Assembly (NCBI GenBank): GCA_036556425.1
Contig: DATBJJ010000122.1
Coordinates: forward strand, 1 to 64,000
Length of the DNA: 64,000 bases
Direction of reading: 5' to 3'
From: DATBJJ01 sp036556425
GTDB lineage: Bacteria; Acidobacteriota; Vicinamibacteria; Vicinamibacterales; 2-12-FULL-66-21
Of the stretch, positions 51,077-59,586 are shown piece after piece (within the stretch, counting starts at the first letter, position 1; every line of letters begins with the position of its first letter). The position numbers were made by a program, and so were the translations under genes. The notes below the pieces were generated by a model. The model made no database searches. It saw nothing but the letters and a program-made list of their open reading frames with translations, and was not told where the DNA came from.

Positions 51077-51934
51077 ATGCTTCGGATAGGCGCCAGCAGC
51101 CAGGGTGAATCCCGGCTGCGCATGTTGCGAGTCGTGCGACGCGGGGATCGGCACGATGCGCGCGATCTCACCGTCTCGTGCAAGTTCGAAGGAGATTTCG
51201 CAGAGGCGTTCGTGGGCGGGCGCTCGCCGGGACTCGTGCCGGGCGAGGCGCTGAAGAGCCTCGTGCATACGACCGCGCGCGACCACGCCGGCGCCGAGAT
51301 CGAAAAGTTCGGCCTCGCGCTCTGCGATCGATTGCTGACGGAACACGCGCGCGTCGCGCGCGCGCGCGTGGAAATCGCCGAGCAGCCGTGGAGCCGCCTC
51401 GAGGTCGGCGGCAAAGCGCAGGGCCAGGCGTTTCTCGCCGGCGCGCCGGAACGCCGTACGGCCGCGATCACGAGCAACGGCAAACAAGTCGCCGTCGTGT
51501 CGGGACTCGAGCAGCTCACGATCATGCGCACGTCCGGCCTTGCGCCCGCGCGGCGAAAGCCGAGCGACGAGGCGGACGCCAGCGGCGTGGACGACGGGTT
51601 GCAGCGATTGCTGGTCGCGACGCTGTCCGCGCGCTGGACCTATACGAGCCCGGACGTGACGTTCGATCCGTATCGGCTGGGTGTTCGAAGCGCGATCGTC
51701 GAAACCTTCGGCTGCCACGCGAGCCGATCGGTGCAGCACACGCTCTACGCGATCGCGGACGTCGTGCTGTCGTCCTACGAGGAGATCAGCGATGTGTCGC
51801 TGACGCTGCAGGAGCTTCCCTATCGTCCGGCCGACATGTTTCACGCCGGCGTCGAGAATCCGGACGAGCTCTTCGTGGCGGTCGAAGAGCCCGTCGGGAT
51901 CGTCGAGGTCACCGTCGAGCGGGATCAGCGCTGA
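51077..51934 (+). CDS. Urate oxidase-fold (UOX-like) protein lacking catalytic residues
   Basis: A 285-residue protein that aligns by eye over its whole length with cofactor-free urate oxidase: HDARDLTVSCKFEGDFAEAF, then ARDHAGAEIEKFGLALCDRLL, and the C-terminal NPDELFVAVEEPVGIVEVTV. The expected catalytic positions differ. The Lys of the YGK motif appears as Glu (QGES), the Thr-Asp of the TDxxKN motif as Gly-Glu (VPGEALKS), and the PNKH motif is replaced by QELPYRPAD. It may be a divergent T-fold enzyme or a binding protein. Its end overlaps the converging BNR gene by 26 bases. Confidence 0.8.
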   Translation: MLRIGASSQGESRLRMLRVVRRGDRHDARDLTVSCKFEGDFAEAFVGGRSPGLVPGEALKSLVHTTARDHAGAEIEKFGLALCDRLLTEHARVARARVEIAEQPWSRLEVGGKAQGQAFLAGAPERRTAAITSNGKQVAVVSGLEQLTIMRTSGLAPARRKPSDEADASGVDDGLQRLLVATLSARWTYTSPDVTFDPYRLGVRSAIVETFGCHASRSVQHTLYAIADVVLSSYEEISDVSLTLQELPYRPADMFHAGVENPDELFVAVEEPVGIVEVTVERDQR

Positions 51935-54900
51935 TTGGTTCCAGCTTCTGCGCCGCGAGCAGCGCGTTCGTCGCCGCGAGCTCGGACTTCACAAGCGCCT
52001 CGAGGCGCGCCAGCTCCTTGTCGAGGCGCGCCGAGAGGTCCTTGAACATCGCCTGCGCCTGATCGGTCGGCTTGACGTCGCCGGTCTCGACGACGCCCTG
52101 CAACGCCGCCAGCTTGTTGTTCAACCGAATCGGATAGTTCAACGGATCCTGGTTGCTTCGATTCCGATACTGATAGATCTCGCCTTCGATGCTCGTCAGC
52201 TTGTCGACGAGGCTCTGCGCGGAAGATTTCAGCGCGGCGTCGCTCGTCTTCGACAGACGCTCCGCGATTTGATCCTTCAGGCTGCGGATTCTGATGACCG
52301 CCTCGTTCGCGACGGTGAGCTTGTCGCTGATCTGCTTCGCGAGCGTGAACTGCGCGATCAAATCGGCGTCGGTCACCGAAGGCACCGCGGCATTCCGCAC
52401 GATGGCGAAGTCCTGGGTCTTCGTGACGTTGTTGGCGGAGAGCCGCACGCGATACTTTCCAGGCGGCGCGATCGGTCCGCGCGTGCTGCCGGCCCACATG
52501 ATCATCCCCGGGAAGTCGCGCGCGCTTGGATACCGCATGTCCCACGTGAAGCGGTTCATGCCGGCCGCCACGCCGACGCGCGCAGGCGGGCCGCCGCGTC
52601 CGCCGCCGCCCTCCTCGTCGTCTGGTTGTGCGGCACCAGCGCCGCGTCCGCTCGGCGGATTCTTGTCGCTGCTGAACGTGACGATCGACTTACCGCCGGC
52701 GTCGAGGATCTCGATGGTGGCTTTGTCCGCCGCTTGCTTCAAGTAGTAGTCGATCGCAACGCCGGGTGAAATCGATCGCGTCGCATCCGACGGATCGAAC
52801 AGGACGACGGGATCGTTCGTGGTTTCGCGCGTGACCTGCCGCAGCACACCGATGTTCGACATCACGTAGAACCCGCGGCCGTGCGTGCCAATCACGAGGT
52901 CGTCGTTCTTGATTTGGATTCCGTGCACCGGCGTCACCGGCAAGTTGTTCCGCAGCGTCTGCCACACCGCGCCGTCGTCGAAGGAGACGTAGATCCCGGT
53001 CTCCGTGCCGAGGAACAGCAAGCCTTTCCGCTTCTTGTCCTCGCGAATCGCGCGCGGGAAATCGTCGGACGGAATGCCGTTGACGATCTTCGTCCAGCTC
53101 TTTCCGTAGTCGTTCGTCTTGTAGACGTAAGGCGCGCGATCGGATCGCTGATAGCGATTGCCGGCAAGATAGGCGGTGGCCGCGTCGTGGGGAGACGCCT
53201 CGATCAGGCTGATGCGGGTGAACGGTGGCAGATCCGGCGGCGTGACGGGCGTCCATGTCTTGCCGCCGTCGCGCGTGACGTGCGCGAGGCCGTCATCCGA
53301 TCCCGCCCAGATGACGCTGCCGTTCACGGGCGACGGCGCCAGCGTGAAGACCGTGGCATACGTTTCAACGCCGGTTTGGTCGAGCGTGATCGGGCCGCCC
53401 GACGGCCCGAGCGTCGACGGATCGTGCTTGGTCAAATCGGGGCTGATGCGCTGCCAGCTCTGTCCCTCGTTGGTCGACTTCCAGACGTGCTGCGATGTTG
53501 CGTAGAGCGTGTTCGGATCGGTCGGGGCGATCACGATCGGAAACGTCCATTGAAAGCGCTCGACGATGTCGGAGGCGGAGAAGCCCATGGGGTTGTCGGG
53601 CCAGATCGTGATCGCGCGGCGCTCGCCGGTGCGGCGGTTGATGCGCGTCAAGAGGCCGCCGTAGCTGCCTGCGTAGAAGACGTCGACGTCTTCCGGATCG
53701 GGCGCGACGTAGCCGCTCTCGCCGCCGCCGACGGCGTAGAGCTCGCCCCCAGTGCTCGGCACGCACGCCGTGGAGTTGTCCTGCTGCGCGCCGCAGACGT
53801 GATACGGCACGTGCGCCGTCGTGAAGACGTTGTAGAACTGCGCGGTTGGAAAATCCTGATCCGTCCACGACTCGCCGCCGTTCGTGGAGACGTTGCCGCC
53901 GCCGTCGTTGCTGTTGATCATCCGCTTCGGATCGTTCGGCGCGATCCAGAGGTCGTGGTTGTCGCCGTGCGGGACGCGAATCGCGGCGATCGTCTTGCCG
54001 CCATCCGTCGAGCGATAGAGGCCGGTGTTCAGGATGTAGACCGTGTCCTTCGTCTGCGGATCCGCGTAGATGCGCGTGTAGTAGAAGGCGCGCTGGCGCA
54101 GGCGCCGATCGTCGTTGATGCGCCGCCACGTGGCGCCGCCGTCGTCGGACACGAACACGCCGCCTTCGGCGGCTTCGACGATCGCGTAGACGCGCGAGGA
54201 GTCCGCGCCGGAGACCGACACGCCGAGCTTTCCCCAGACGCCGGCGGGCAGTCCCGGGTTGCGCGTCAGCTCCGTCCACGTCTTTCCGCCGTCGGTCGTC
54301 TTGAAGAGGCCGCTGCCCGGGCCGCCGCTCGAGAGCGAGTGCGGCGTCCGAAAGACTTCCCAGAATCCCGCGTAGAGAACGTCCGGGTTCTTCGGGTCCA
54401 TCGCGAGATCCGCGGCGCCCGTCTTGTCGTTGCGGAAGTGAACGTTTGCCCACGTCTTGCCGCCGTCGGTCGACTTGAAGATGCCGCGCTCCGGGTTTGG
54501 ACCGTACGGATTGCCAAGCGCGGCGGCGTACACGACATCTGGATTCGAGGGATGTATGCGGAGGCGGCTGATCACCATCGTCCGCTCGAGGCCCGCGTGC
54601 GTCCACGTCTTTCCCGCGTCGGATGATTTGTAGATGCCGTCGCCTTGGATGATGTTGCCGCGCAGCTGCACTTCCCCCATGCCTGCGTAGACGACATCGG
54701 GCTGCGACTCGGAGACGGCGACCGCGCCGACCGAGGACGTCTTGAAGAATCCATCCGAGACCGCACGCCACGTCACGCCGCCGTCCGTCGTCTTCCACAA
54801 TCCGCCGCCGGTGGCGCCGAAGTAGTACTCGTCGCGCCGGCTCGCACTGCCGGCGACGGCGATCGCGCGTCCGCCGCGGGCGGGACCGACGGATCGCCAG

Positions 54901-55055
54901 CGAAGCCCCGCGTAAAGCGCGGGGTCGATGCCGGGCGCGGTGGATTGGGCGCGCGCGTATGTGTCTGTCGACCATCCGGCGGGAAGCAACACTGCCGCGA
55001 CGATCGCGGCAACGCTCAACACAGAGATTCGGACGCGTTGATAGCTCTTGCGCAT
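51909..55055 (-). CDS. Large secreted BNR-repeat (sortilin/VPS10-like propeller) protein
   Basis: A 1048-residue exported protein. After a signal peptide (SVLSVAAIVAAVLLPAG) come many BNR/Asp-box repeats: KTTDGGVTW, KSSDAGKTW, KSTDGGKTW and VSDDGGATW, typical of sortilin-type ten-bladed propellers. A C-terminal region (about 830-1048) adds a beta-sandwich-like stretch and a helical tail. Proteins of this build are common in Acidobacteria and are often called glycosyl hydrolases, but no sugar-cleaving active site is visible. The ATG at 55055 follows the ribosome site GAGAGGA; an upstream open frame is rejected. Confidence 0.88.
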   Translation of the reverse strand: MRKSYQRVRISVLSVAAIVAAVLLPAGWSTDTYARAQSTAPGIDPALYAGLRWRSVGPARGGRAIAVAGSASRRDEYYFGATGGGLWKTTDGGVTWRAVSDGFFKTSSVGAVAVSESQPDVVYAGMGEVQLRGNIIQGDGIYKSSDAGKTWTHAGLERTMVISRLRIHPSNPDVVYAAALGNPYGPNPERGIFKSTDGGKTWANVHFRNDKTGAADLAMDPKNPDVLYAGFWEVFRTPHSLSSGGPGSGLFKTTDGGKTWTELTRNPGLPAGVWGKLGVSVSGADSSRVYAIVEAAEGGVFVSDDGGATWRRINDDRRLRQRAFYYTRIYADPQTKDTVYILNTGLYRSTDGGKTIAAIRVPHGDNHDLWIAPNDPKRMINSNDGGGNVSTNGGESWTDQDFPTAQFYNVFTTAHVPYHVCGAQQDNSTACVPSTGGELYAVGGGESGYVAPDPEDVDVFYAGSYGGLLTRINRRTGERRAITIWPDNPMGFSASDIVERFQWTFPIVIAPTDPNTLYATSQHVWKSTNEGQSWQRISPDLTKHDPSTLGPSGGPITLDQTGVETYATVFTLAPSPVNGSVIWAGSDDGLAHVTRDGGKTWTPVTPPDLPPFTRISLIEASPHDAATAYLAGNRYQRSDRAPYVYKTNDYGKSWTKIVNGIPSDDFPRAIREDKKRKGLLFLGTETGIYVSFDDGAVWQTLRNNLPVTPVHGIQIKNDDLVIGTHGRGFYVMSNIGVLRQVTRETTNDPVVLFDPSDATRSISPGVAIDYYLKQAADKATIEILDAGGKSIVTFSSDKNPPSGRGAGAAQPDDEEGGGGRGGPPARVGVAAGMNRFTWDMRYPSARDFPGMIMWAGSTRGPIAPPGKYRVRLSANNVTKTQDFAIVRNAAVPSVTDADLIAQFTLAKQISDKLTVANEAVIRIRSLKDQIAERLSKTSDAALKSSAQSLVDKLTSIEGEIYQYRNRSNQDPLNYPIRLNNKLAALQGVVETGDVKPTDQAQAMFKDLSARLDKELARLEALVKSELAATNALLAAQKLEPISADPARR

Positions 55056-55080
55056 CGAGGTCCTCTCTTGCAACCGGGCG

Positions 55081-55109
55081 ATCGTAGCCGGATGAGGCGG
55101 CCAAGTCAT
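55081..55109 (-). promoter_or_regulatory. Putative promoter of the BNR gene
   Basis: On the minus strand ATGACT (55104-55109) and TACGAT (55081-55086) are 17 bases apart, with four of six matches each to the sigma-70 consensus. The predicted start is near 55074, about 20 bases before the ATG. Confidence 0.4.
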
Positions 55110-55173
55110 CCTCCGACCAACGGTCCAGCCTCGATCGGCATAACTCGTGCTCTTTTCAGAGCGGAGGGTAACG

Positions 55174-55323
55174 ATGCTGTTCACAATCGCGGTGATCCTG
55201 CTCGTGCTGTGGCTGCTTGGGATAGTCAGCGGCTACACATTGGGCAACTTCATCTATGTGCTGCTCGTGATCGCGCTGGTGCTCTTCGTCGTGGGGCTCG
55301 TCAGCGGCAGACGGGTCGTCTAA
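55174..55323 (+). CDS. Small DUF5670 (Lmo0937-family) membrane protein
   Basis: A 49-residue protein that I translated by eye; it is short enough to be missed by common length cut-offs. It starts LFTIAVILLVLWLLGIV, has the central turn SGYTLGNFIYVLLVIALV and ends SGRRVV. The two hydrophobic helices around a Gly-Tyr-Thr-Leu-Gly turn are the hallmark of the Lmo0937/DUF5670 family, often found near stress genes; the function is unknown. The ATG follows a clear ribosome site (GGAGGG, 55162-55167). A 9-bp hairpin lies 23 bases after its TAA. Confidence 0.85.
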   Translation: MLFTIAVILLVLWLLGIVSGYTLGNFIYVLLVIALVLFVVGLVSGRRVV

Positions 55324-55712
55324 ACGGGCGCGTCGTTTTCCTGCCGGCTCCGCCTTGCGGTTTTCGCGCGGCGGAGCCAGCAGCGTTACGTTCCCGATCG
55401 GCCAATCCGTTGACCGGCGGCCAATCAATTGGCCGTCATTTCGCCCCAACGGAGGCTGGGATTTGCGGATTTCCTAGGAATTCAGAGGATTTCGGATCCT
55501 GCGCGGCAGGGTACGGCTGTTGCTCAGACGCCCTCCGTCTGAGCCCAGACAGCCGGCAGCAGGGTCGACGTGCAAGTTCTGGTCTCCTCCGGTCCGGGAC
55601 GGCCCTCCTCAGCTCGCAGCGCTCGGGGCTGGCACCGCTTCGACCCTGCTGTCAGCTGACTGAGGCTCAGGCGCTCTCACCTGCCCGTACGTCACGCCTT
55701 GGAACTTTCCTA
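55324..55712. other. Structured intergenic region of 389 bases without a gene
   Basis: No credible gene. Several strong inverted repeats occur. GGCTCCGCC (55346-55354) pairs with GGCGGAGCC (55370-55378). A bulged hairpin pairs CGGCTGT (55514-55520) with ACAGCCG (55549-55555) and GCTCAGACG (55522-55530) with CGTCTGAGC (55536-55544). The 12-base arms CAGCAGGGTCGA (55557-55568) and TCGACCCTGCTG (55640-55651) enclose a 71-base loop. It could encode a structured RNA or be the remains of a small mobile element. Confidence 0.5.
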
Positions 55713-56333
55713 TCAGTGGATTTCGTACTGCGAGTGCGCCACGACATGAATGGGTTCCGCCGGCGTCGTGCTGCGATCCGCATCCCTTCCCGCAGGCTGC
55801 TCGGAGAAGCCGTTCAGTAGATCGTCGAACGCGGCGCGATCGTACCGCGAGCGCGTGGCCCATGCGAGCACCTGATGGAACGCGCGCCGACCCGCCACGG
55901 TCGTGTGAAGGTATTTGATCCGCGTCTGCTGGAAGAAGCCTTCGATCTCGTACTGCACCGATTCGCAGCCGCCGATGATTCGCCGCTCCGGACCGCTGCA
56001 CGAGATCAGACGGATGTTGTTCGTGAGCTCCGCGCGAGTGTTCACCGAATGCTCGTACACGGTCATCTCGGGAACGAAGTCTTCGATCGCGTCGCTGATG
56101 ACGATCACGTGGCGTCCGTACAACGCGTGGATCGCTTCGATGCCCGCCGTCTCGTTCAGATCGCGCGCTTGACGCCATCCCTCCGGCAGCTCGAGCCGCG
56201 ACAACCCGAGCACTTGATCGACGAGCACACGGCTCGACGAAGGACGCGCGGTCGCGAAGAACCGCAGACGCTCCTTGTAGCGGACGACCAACGCGCCCGC
56301 TGAAATCGTGATCAAAAAGACGATTGTGTCCAT
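55713..56333 (-). CDS. Hypothetical protein with N-terminal membrane helix
   Basis: A 206-residue protein I do not recognise. It begins with a membrane helix (TIVFLITISAGALVV) and a basic stretch (RYKERLRFF). The rest is mixed alpha/beta and rich in charged residues, with two neighbouring Cys-containing turns (RLISCSGPERRIIGGCES). The last 30 residues are of low complexity. The start at the ATG 56333 is preferred; a GTG nine bases upstream is possible. It diverges from the barrel gene. Confidence 0.65.
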   Translation of the reverse strand: MDTIVFLITISAGALVVRYKERLRFFATARPSSSRVLVDQVLGLSRLELPEGWRQARDLNETAGIEAIHALYGRHVIVISDAIEDFVPEMTVYEHSVNTRAELTNNIRLISCSGPERRIIGGCESVQYEIEGFFQQTRIKYLHTTVAGRRAFHQVLAWATRSRYDRAAFDDLLNGFSEQPAGRDADRSTTPAEPIHVVAHSQYEIH

Positions 56334-56396
56334 CGTCGGCACGCCATTGCACGGCCGTTATTCGGTGACCAGCCGGAGATGCCAGCTCCGTGCCCG

Positions 56397-56426
56397 TTGT
56401 GAAATCCCCCTTCTACGTGGGATACT
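56397..56426 (+). promoter_or_regulatory. Putative sigma-70 promoter of the Omp85-like gene
   Basis: TTGTGA (56397-56402) and GATACT (56421-56426) are 18 bases apart, with four of six matches each to the consensus. The predicted start near 56433 leaves a short leader with the ribosome site GGAG (56439-56442) eight bases before the GTG. Confidence 0.45.
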
Positions 56427-56450
56427 CCCCACTCCTTTGGAGTAAACAGC

Positions 56451-57677
56451 GTGCCGAGAGCCACAGTGTGCCGGAGTGGGCATCGCCTGCCTTTCGCCCT
56501 TTCTTTTGGGATGGCGGCAATCGTTCTTGTTTTCCCCGCGATCGCGCAGGCGCAGGAGACGCGCGCCGAGGAGATCGCCAGGCAGCAACAGGAAAAGGCC
56601 GCGAAGAGCGCGCCCTATGAGCCGTCCGGCGTCGAGAAGCTGATGACGCAGATCGAGCGGAGCTATACGAGCCCGCCAAGCGGCTTCTTCCCTGTGTTCG
56701 GCAGCGTGTATCCCGGCGGCGGCCTCGCCCTGGGCGCGGGCTATCGTCACTTCTATTCGCGCGAAGCCGTCTGGGAAATCAAAGGGATGTATTCGATCAA
56801 GAGCTACAAGCTCTTCGAAGTCGGCACGCGCACGCCATGGAACGGCGGCGGAAAGTGGACCGCGGGGATTCGCGGCGGCTATCGCGATGCGACGCAGATC
56901 GGGTTCTACGGCATCGGCCCCGACAGCTCGCGAGGCGATCGCGCGAACTTTCGAATCAAGCAGGGATATGGGGCGGGCACGCTGGCGCTCAGGCCGACGT
57001 GGTTCACGCGGCTCGAGGGTGAAGTCGCGTACGAGGACTACAAGACCGAAGAAGGTCTCGGCCGCGCGCCGTCGATCGAGACGCGTTTCAATTCCCTCAC
57101 CGCGCCCGGACTCTTCTCCAATCCGAAATACATCCACAGCCAGGGGACGGCGGCGATCGATTGGCGCGTGTCGCCCGGCTACTCGCGAACGGGCGGCTAC
57201 TACGGCGTCACGCTCCATGATTTCGCGGATCGCGACAAGACCTACAGCTTCCGCCGCGTCGATGGCGAAGTCATTCAACACCTGCCGATGCTGCGCGAGA
57301 ACTGGGTGCTCTCGGTGCGAGGCCGCGTGCAGTCGACGCTCAACGACGACGACAGCGTGCCGTACTTCCTGCTTCCCTATCTCGGGAGCGGAAGCACGCT
57401 GCGCGGTTTTCCGACGGGACGTTTCCGCGATCGCCACGCGCTGTTGACCGGCGCGGAGTTCCGCTGGATACCGAGCCGCCTCGCGCTCGACATGGCGTTC
57501 TTCTACGACGCCGGCAAGGTCGCGAGCCGCCGATCGGCGCTCGACTTCAACGACTTCAAGACGGACTGGGGCGTCGGCGTTCGCTTCCACGGACCGGCCG
57601 CCACGCCGCTTCGGCTGGAAGCCGCGAAAGGGATCGAGGGCTGGCGCATCGTGATTGCCAGCGGTCCGGCGTTTTGA
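56451..57677 (+). CDS. BamA/TamA-family outer-membrane barrel protein
   Basis: A 408-residue exported protein with a signal peptide (FGMAAIVLVFPAIAQAQ). After a short linker (about 35-75), alternating beta-strand sequence fills the rest: GGGLALGAGYRHFYSREAVW, WTAGIRGGYRDATQIGFYG. The Omp85 barrel element appears as GSGSTLRGFPTGRFRDRHA (the RGF motif of the L6 loop) and the chain ends ASGPAF with a terminal Phe. No POTRA domains are present, so it is a bare barrel of the surface-antigen type. It is followed after 17 bases by the kinase-like gene. Confidence 0.88.
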   Translation: MPRATVCRSGHRLPFALSFGMAAIVLVFPAIAQAQETRAEEIARQQQEKAAKSAPYEPSGVEKLMTQIERSYTSPPSGFFPVFGSVYPGGGLALGAGYRHFYSREAVWEIKGMYSIKSYKLFEVGTRTPWNGGGKWTAGIRGGYRDATQIGFYGIGPDSSRGDRANFRIKQGYGAGTLALRPTWFTRLEGEVAYEDYKTEEGLGRAPSIETRFNSLTAPGLFSNPKYIHSQGTAAIDWRVSPGYSRTGGYYGVTLHDFADRDKTYSFRRVDGEVIQHLPMLRENWVLSVRGRVQSTLNDDDSVPYFLLPYLGSGSTLRGFPTGRFRDRHALLTGAEFRWIPSRLALDMAFFYDAGKVASRRSALDFNDFKTDWGVGVRFHGPAATPLRLEAAKGIEGWRIVIASGPAF

Positions 57678-57694
57678 GGACGGAATCCATCGAT

Positions 57695-59407
57695 ATGCGC
57701 ACTCACTTCTCGAGCAAAGCGATTCTGGCGTCGGCGGCGATCCTCTCCGCCGTGCTGGTATGGACCGACGGTACTCCTGGCGCGCAGTCGCGGCCCAAGT
57801 TCTACCCCGACGATCCGCTCGCGCGCGAGCCTGAGACGCAGGATGCCTCGAAGACGCAGGAATGGGACATCGGTCTCATCGCGGATCTCACGCAGAACGT
57901 CTTCACGAAGCCGGGTGACTTGACGCGCGGCGTTCGCGCGCAGAACGTCAACACGATCGACGAGGTCCCCGACTCGAGCTGGTTCACGAACCGCATCTAC
58001 GCGAAGGCGATCACGGCCGACGAGATCACCCGCGGTCCCAATACGCTCGACGGGCCGGCGCCCGGCAAGTGGACGATCATTCGCGCGAAGACGGCAGGCA
58101 CGGCGCCCGGATTCACGGTTCGCGACGAAAAAGGCGACGTGTGGTTCCTCTCGCTGGACTCGAAGGGTTACCCGGTGGCGGCGACCGCCGCAATCTCCGT
58201 GGCCTCGCGGCTGTTCTGGGCGCTGGGTTACTACATACCCGAGACGTACCTGACGTCCTTCCGTGCCGAGAACGTCGCCATCGGCGACAAAGTGACGGTC
58301 CCGTCGCACGGCCGCAGACGCCGCTTCACGCACGGGGATCTCCACGACGTGTTGGCCTCGGCTCACCGGAGCGCCGACGGCTCGTACCGCGCGATCGCGC
58401 AGCGCGGCTTGCCGGGGAGGGTCATCGGCGGGTTCAAGTACCACGGCACGCGCCCGGACGATCCGAACGACGTCGTGCCGCACGAGCACCGGCGCGAGCT
58501 CCGCGCGCTGCAGGTCTTCGGCGGCTGGACGAACCTCGTCGACATGAAAGCCGGCAACACGCTCGATTCGGTCGTGACCGAGAACGGCCGTTCGGTGGTT
58601 CGGCACTATTTGCAGGATGTCGGATCGACGTTCGGCACGGGATCCCTGCACCCGCGCGAAGGTGATGAAGGCTACGAGCACGTCTACGAAGGCGGGCCCA
58701 CCGCGAAGCGCCTCTTCACGTTTGGATTGGCTCTGAGTCCGTGGCAGACGGTGGACTACGTGGAGCATCCGGAGATCGGCAGGTTCAGCGCGGAGGCGTA
58801 CGAGCCCGACGAATGGAAGCCTCGCGTTCCCGCCGGGGCGCTGCTCCGCGTGCGCGACGACGACACGTTCTGGGCGGCGCTGCGCGTGATGGCGTTCACC
58901 GACGAGCACATCCGCGCCGCGGTCAAGACCGGGAAGTACACCGATCCCGCGGCCGAGAAGCTGCTCGCCGATGTGCTGATCGAGCGGCGCAACAAGATCG
59001 GTCGCACGTACCTCAGGAGAGTGAATCCGCTCACCAAGTTCGCCCTCGACGGGTCTGGCGTGCTGACGTTCGAGAACGCGGCGGTCCGCGCGCAGGTCGC
59101 GGAGGCCCCGAAAGGCGGCTACACCGCCTCGTGGTTCCGGTTCGACAACGCGACCGGCGCCACGCAGCCGATCGGATCGGCAACGAAGGCGGGTCAGGAA
59201 CGCGTGCAGGCTCCCTCGGACCTGCCGCGCGCGGCCGGAAGCTATATCAAGGTGTCGGTTGCCGCGGTCGATCCCGCGTCGCCATTGACGGCGTCCTGGT
59301 CGAAGCCTGTCGACGTGTACTTCCGAAGCAGCGGAAGCGGCTGGCAGCTTGTCGGCGTCGAGCGGTTGCCGGTCGGACCGGCGCCGAACTCCGTGAAAAA
59401 GAATTGA
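57695..59407 (+). CDS. Secreted protein with kinase-like motifs, function unknown
   Basis: A 570-residue protein with a signal peptide (AILASAAILSAVLVW). Residues 130-320 look like an atypical kinase fold of the HipA/PI3K kind. There is a Gly-containing turn (AKTAGTAPGFTVRD), a beta strand VWFLSLDSKG where the usual Lys position holds Ser153, a helix (AAISVASRLFWALGYYIPE), a catalytic-loop-like stretch WTNLVDMKAGNTL (Asp283, Lys285, Asn288) and a metal-binding DFG-like QDVGSTFG (Asp308). If real, it would be a periplasmic kinase or a degenerate one. The C-terminal 130 residues include a beta-rich domain. It is probably cotranscribed with the barrel gene. The ATG at 57695 is chosen after the ribosome site GAGG. 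Confidence 0.75.
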   Translation: MRTHFSSKAILASAAILSAVLVWTDGTPGAQSRPKFYPDDPLAREPETQDASKTQEWDIGLIADLTQNVFTKPGDLTRGVRAQNVNTIDEVPDSSWFTNRIYAKAITADEITRGPNTLDGPAPGKWTIIRAKTAGTAPGFTVRDEKGDVWFLSLDSKGYPVAATAAISVASRLFWALGYYIPETYLTSFRAENVAIGDKVTVPSHGRRRRFTHGDLHDVLASAHRSADGSYRAIAQRGLPGRVIGGFKYHGTRPDDPNDVVPHEHRRELRALQVFGGWTNLVDMKAGNTLDSVVTENGRSVVRHYLQDVGSTFGTGSLHPREGDEGYEHVYEGGPTAKRLFTFGLALSPWQTVDYVEHPEIGRFSAEAYEPDEWKPRVPAGALLRVRDDDTFWAALRVMAFTDEHIRAAVKTGKYTDPAAEKLLADVLIERRNKIGRTYLRRVNPLTKFALDGSGVLTFENAAVRAQVAEAPKGGYTASWFRFDNATGATQPIGSATKAGQERVQAPSDLPRAAGSYIKVSVAAVDPASPLTASWSKPVDVYFRSSGSGWQLVGVERLPVGPAPNSVKKN

Positions 59408-59462
59408 CGACGCGAGTAAAGTGAACTAATTACTGTACAGCTTCAATACTACTTCGCGTCGT
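59407..59462. other. Long inverted repeat after the kinase-like gene
   Basis: ACGACGCGAGTA (59407-59418) pairs with TACTTCGCGTCGT (59450-59462) with one bulged base, leaving an A/T-rich loop of about 31 bases. The left arm starts on the stop codon of the kinase-like gene. It could slow transcription; no T-run follows. The remaining bases to 59587 show no other clear element. Confidence 0.45.
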
Positions 59463-59586
59463 TGGTCTCTCGCGTGCGTGACGTCGTTCAGAGCGATCGT
59501 TGCTGTTTGCTGTAGTTTTCGATCGTCGATCTCGGGTTGGCGATTCCGAACCAGGCGGCGTGCTTTGTGCACTGCGGCCCGGCCGA

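Noticed and set aside
55609..56352. Longer open frame overlapping the hypothetical gene at 55713
   Set aside because: It lies on the same strand in another frame, lacks the membrane helix and has a shadow-like Arg-rich composition.
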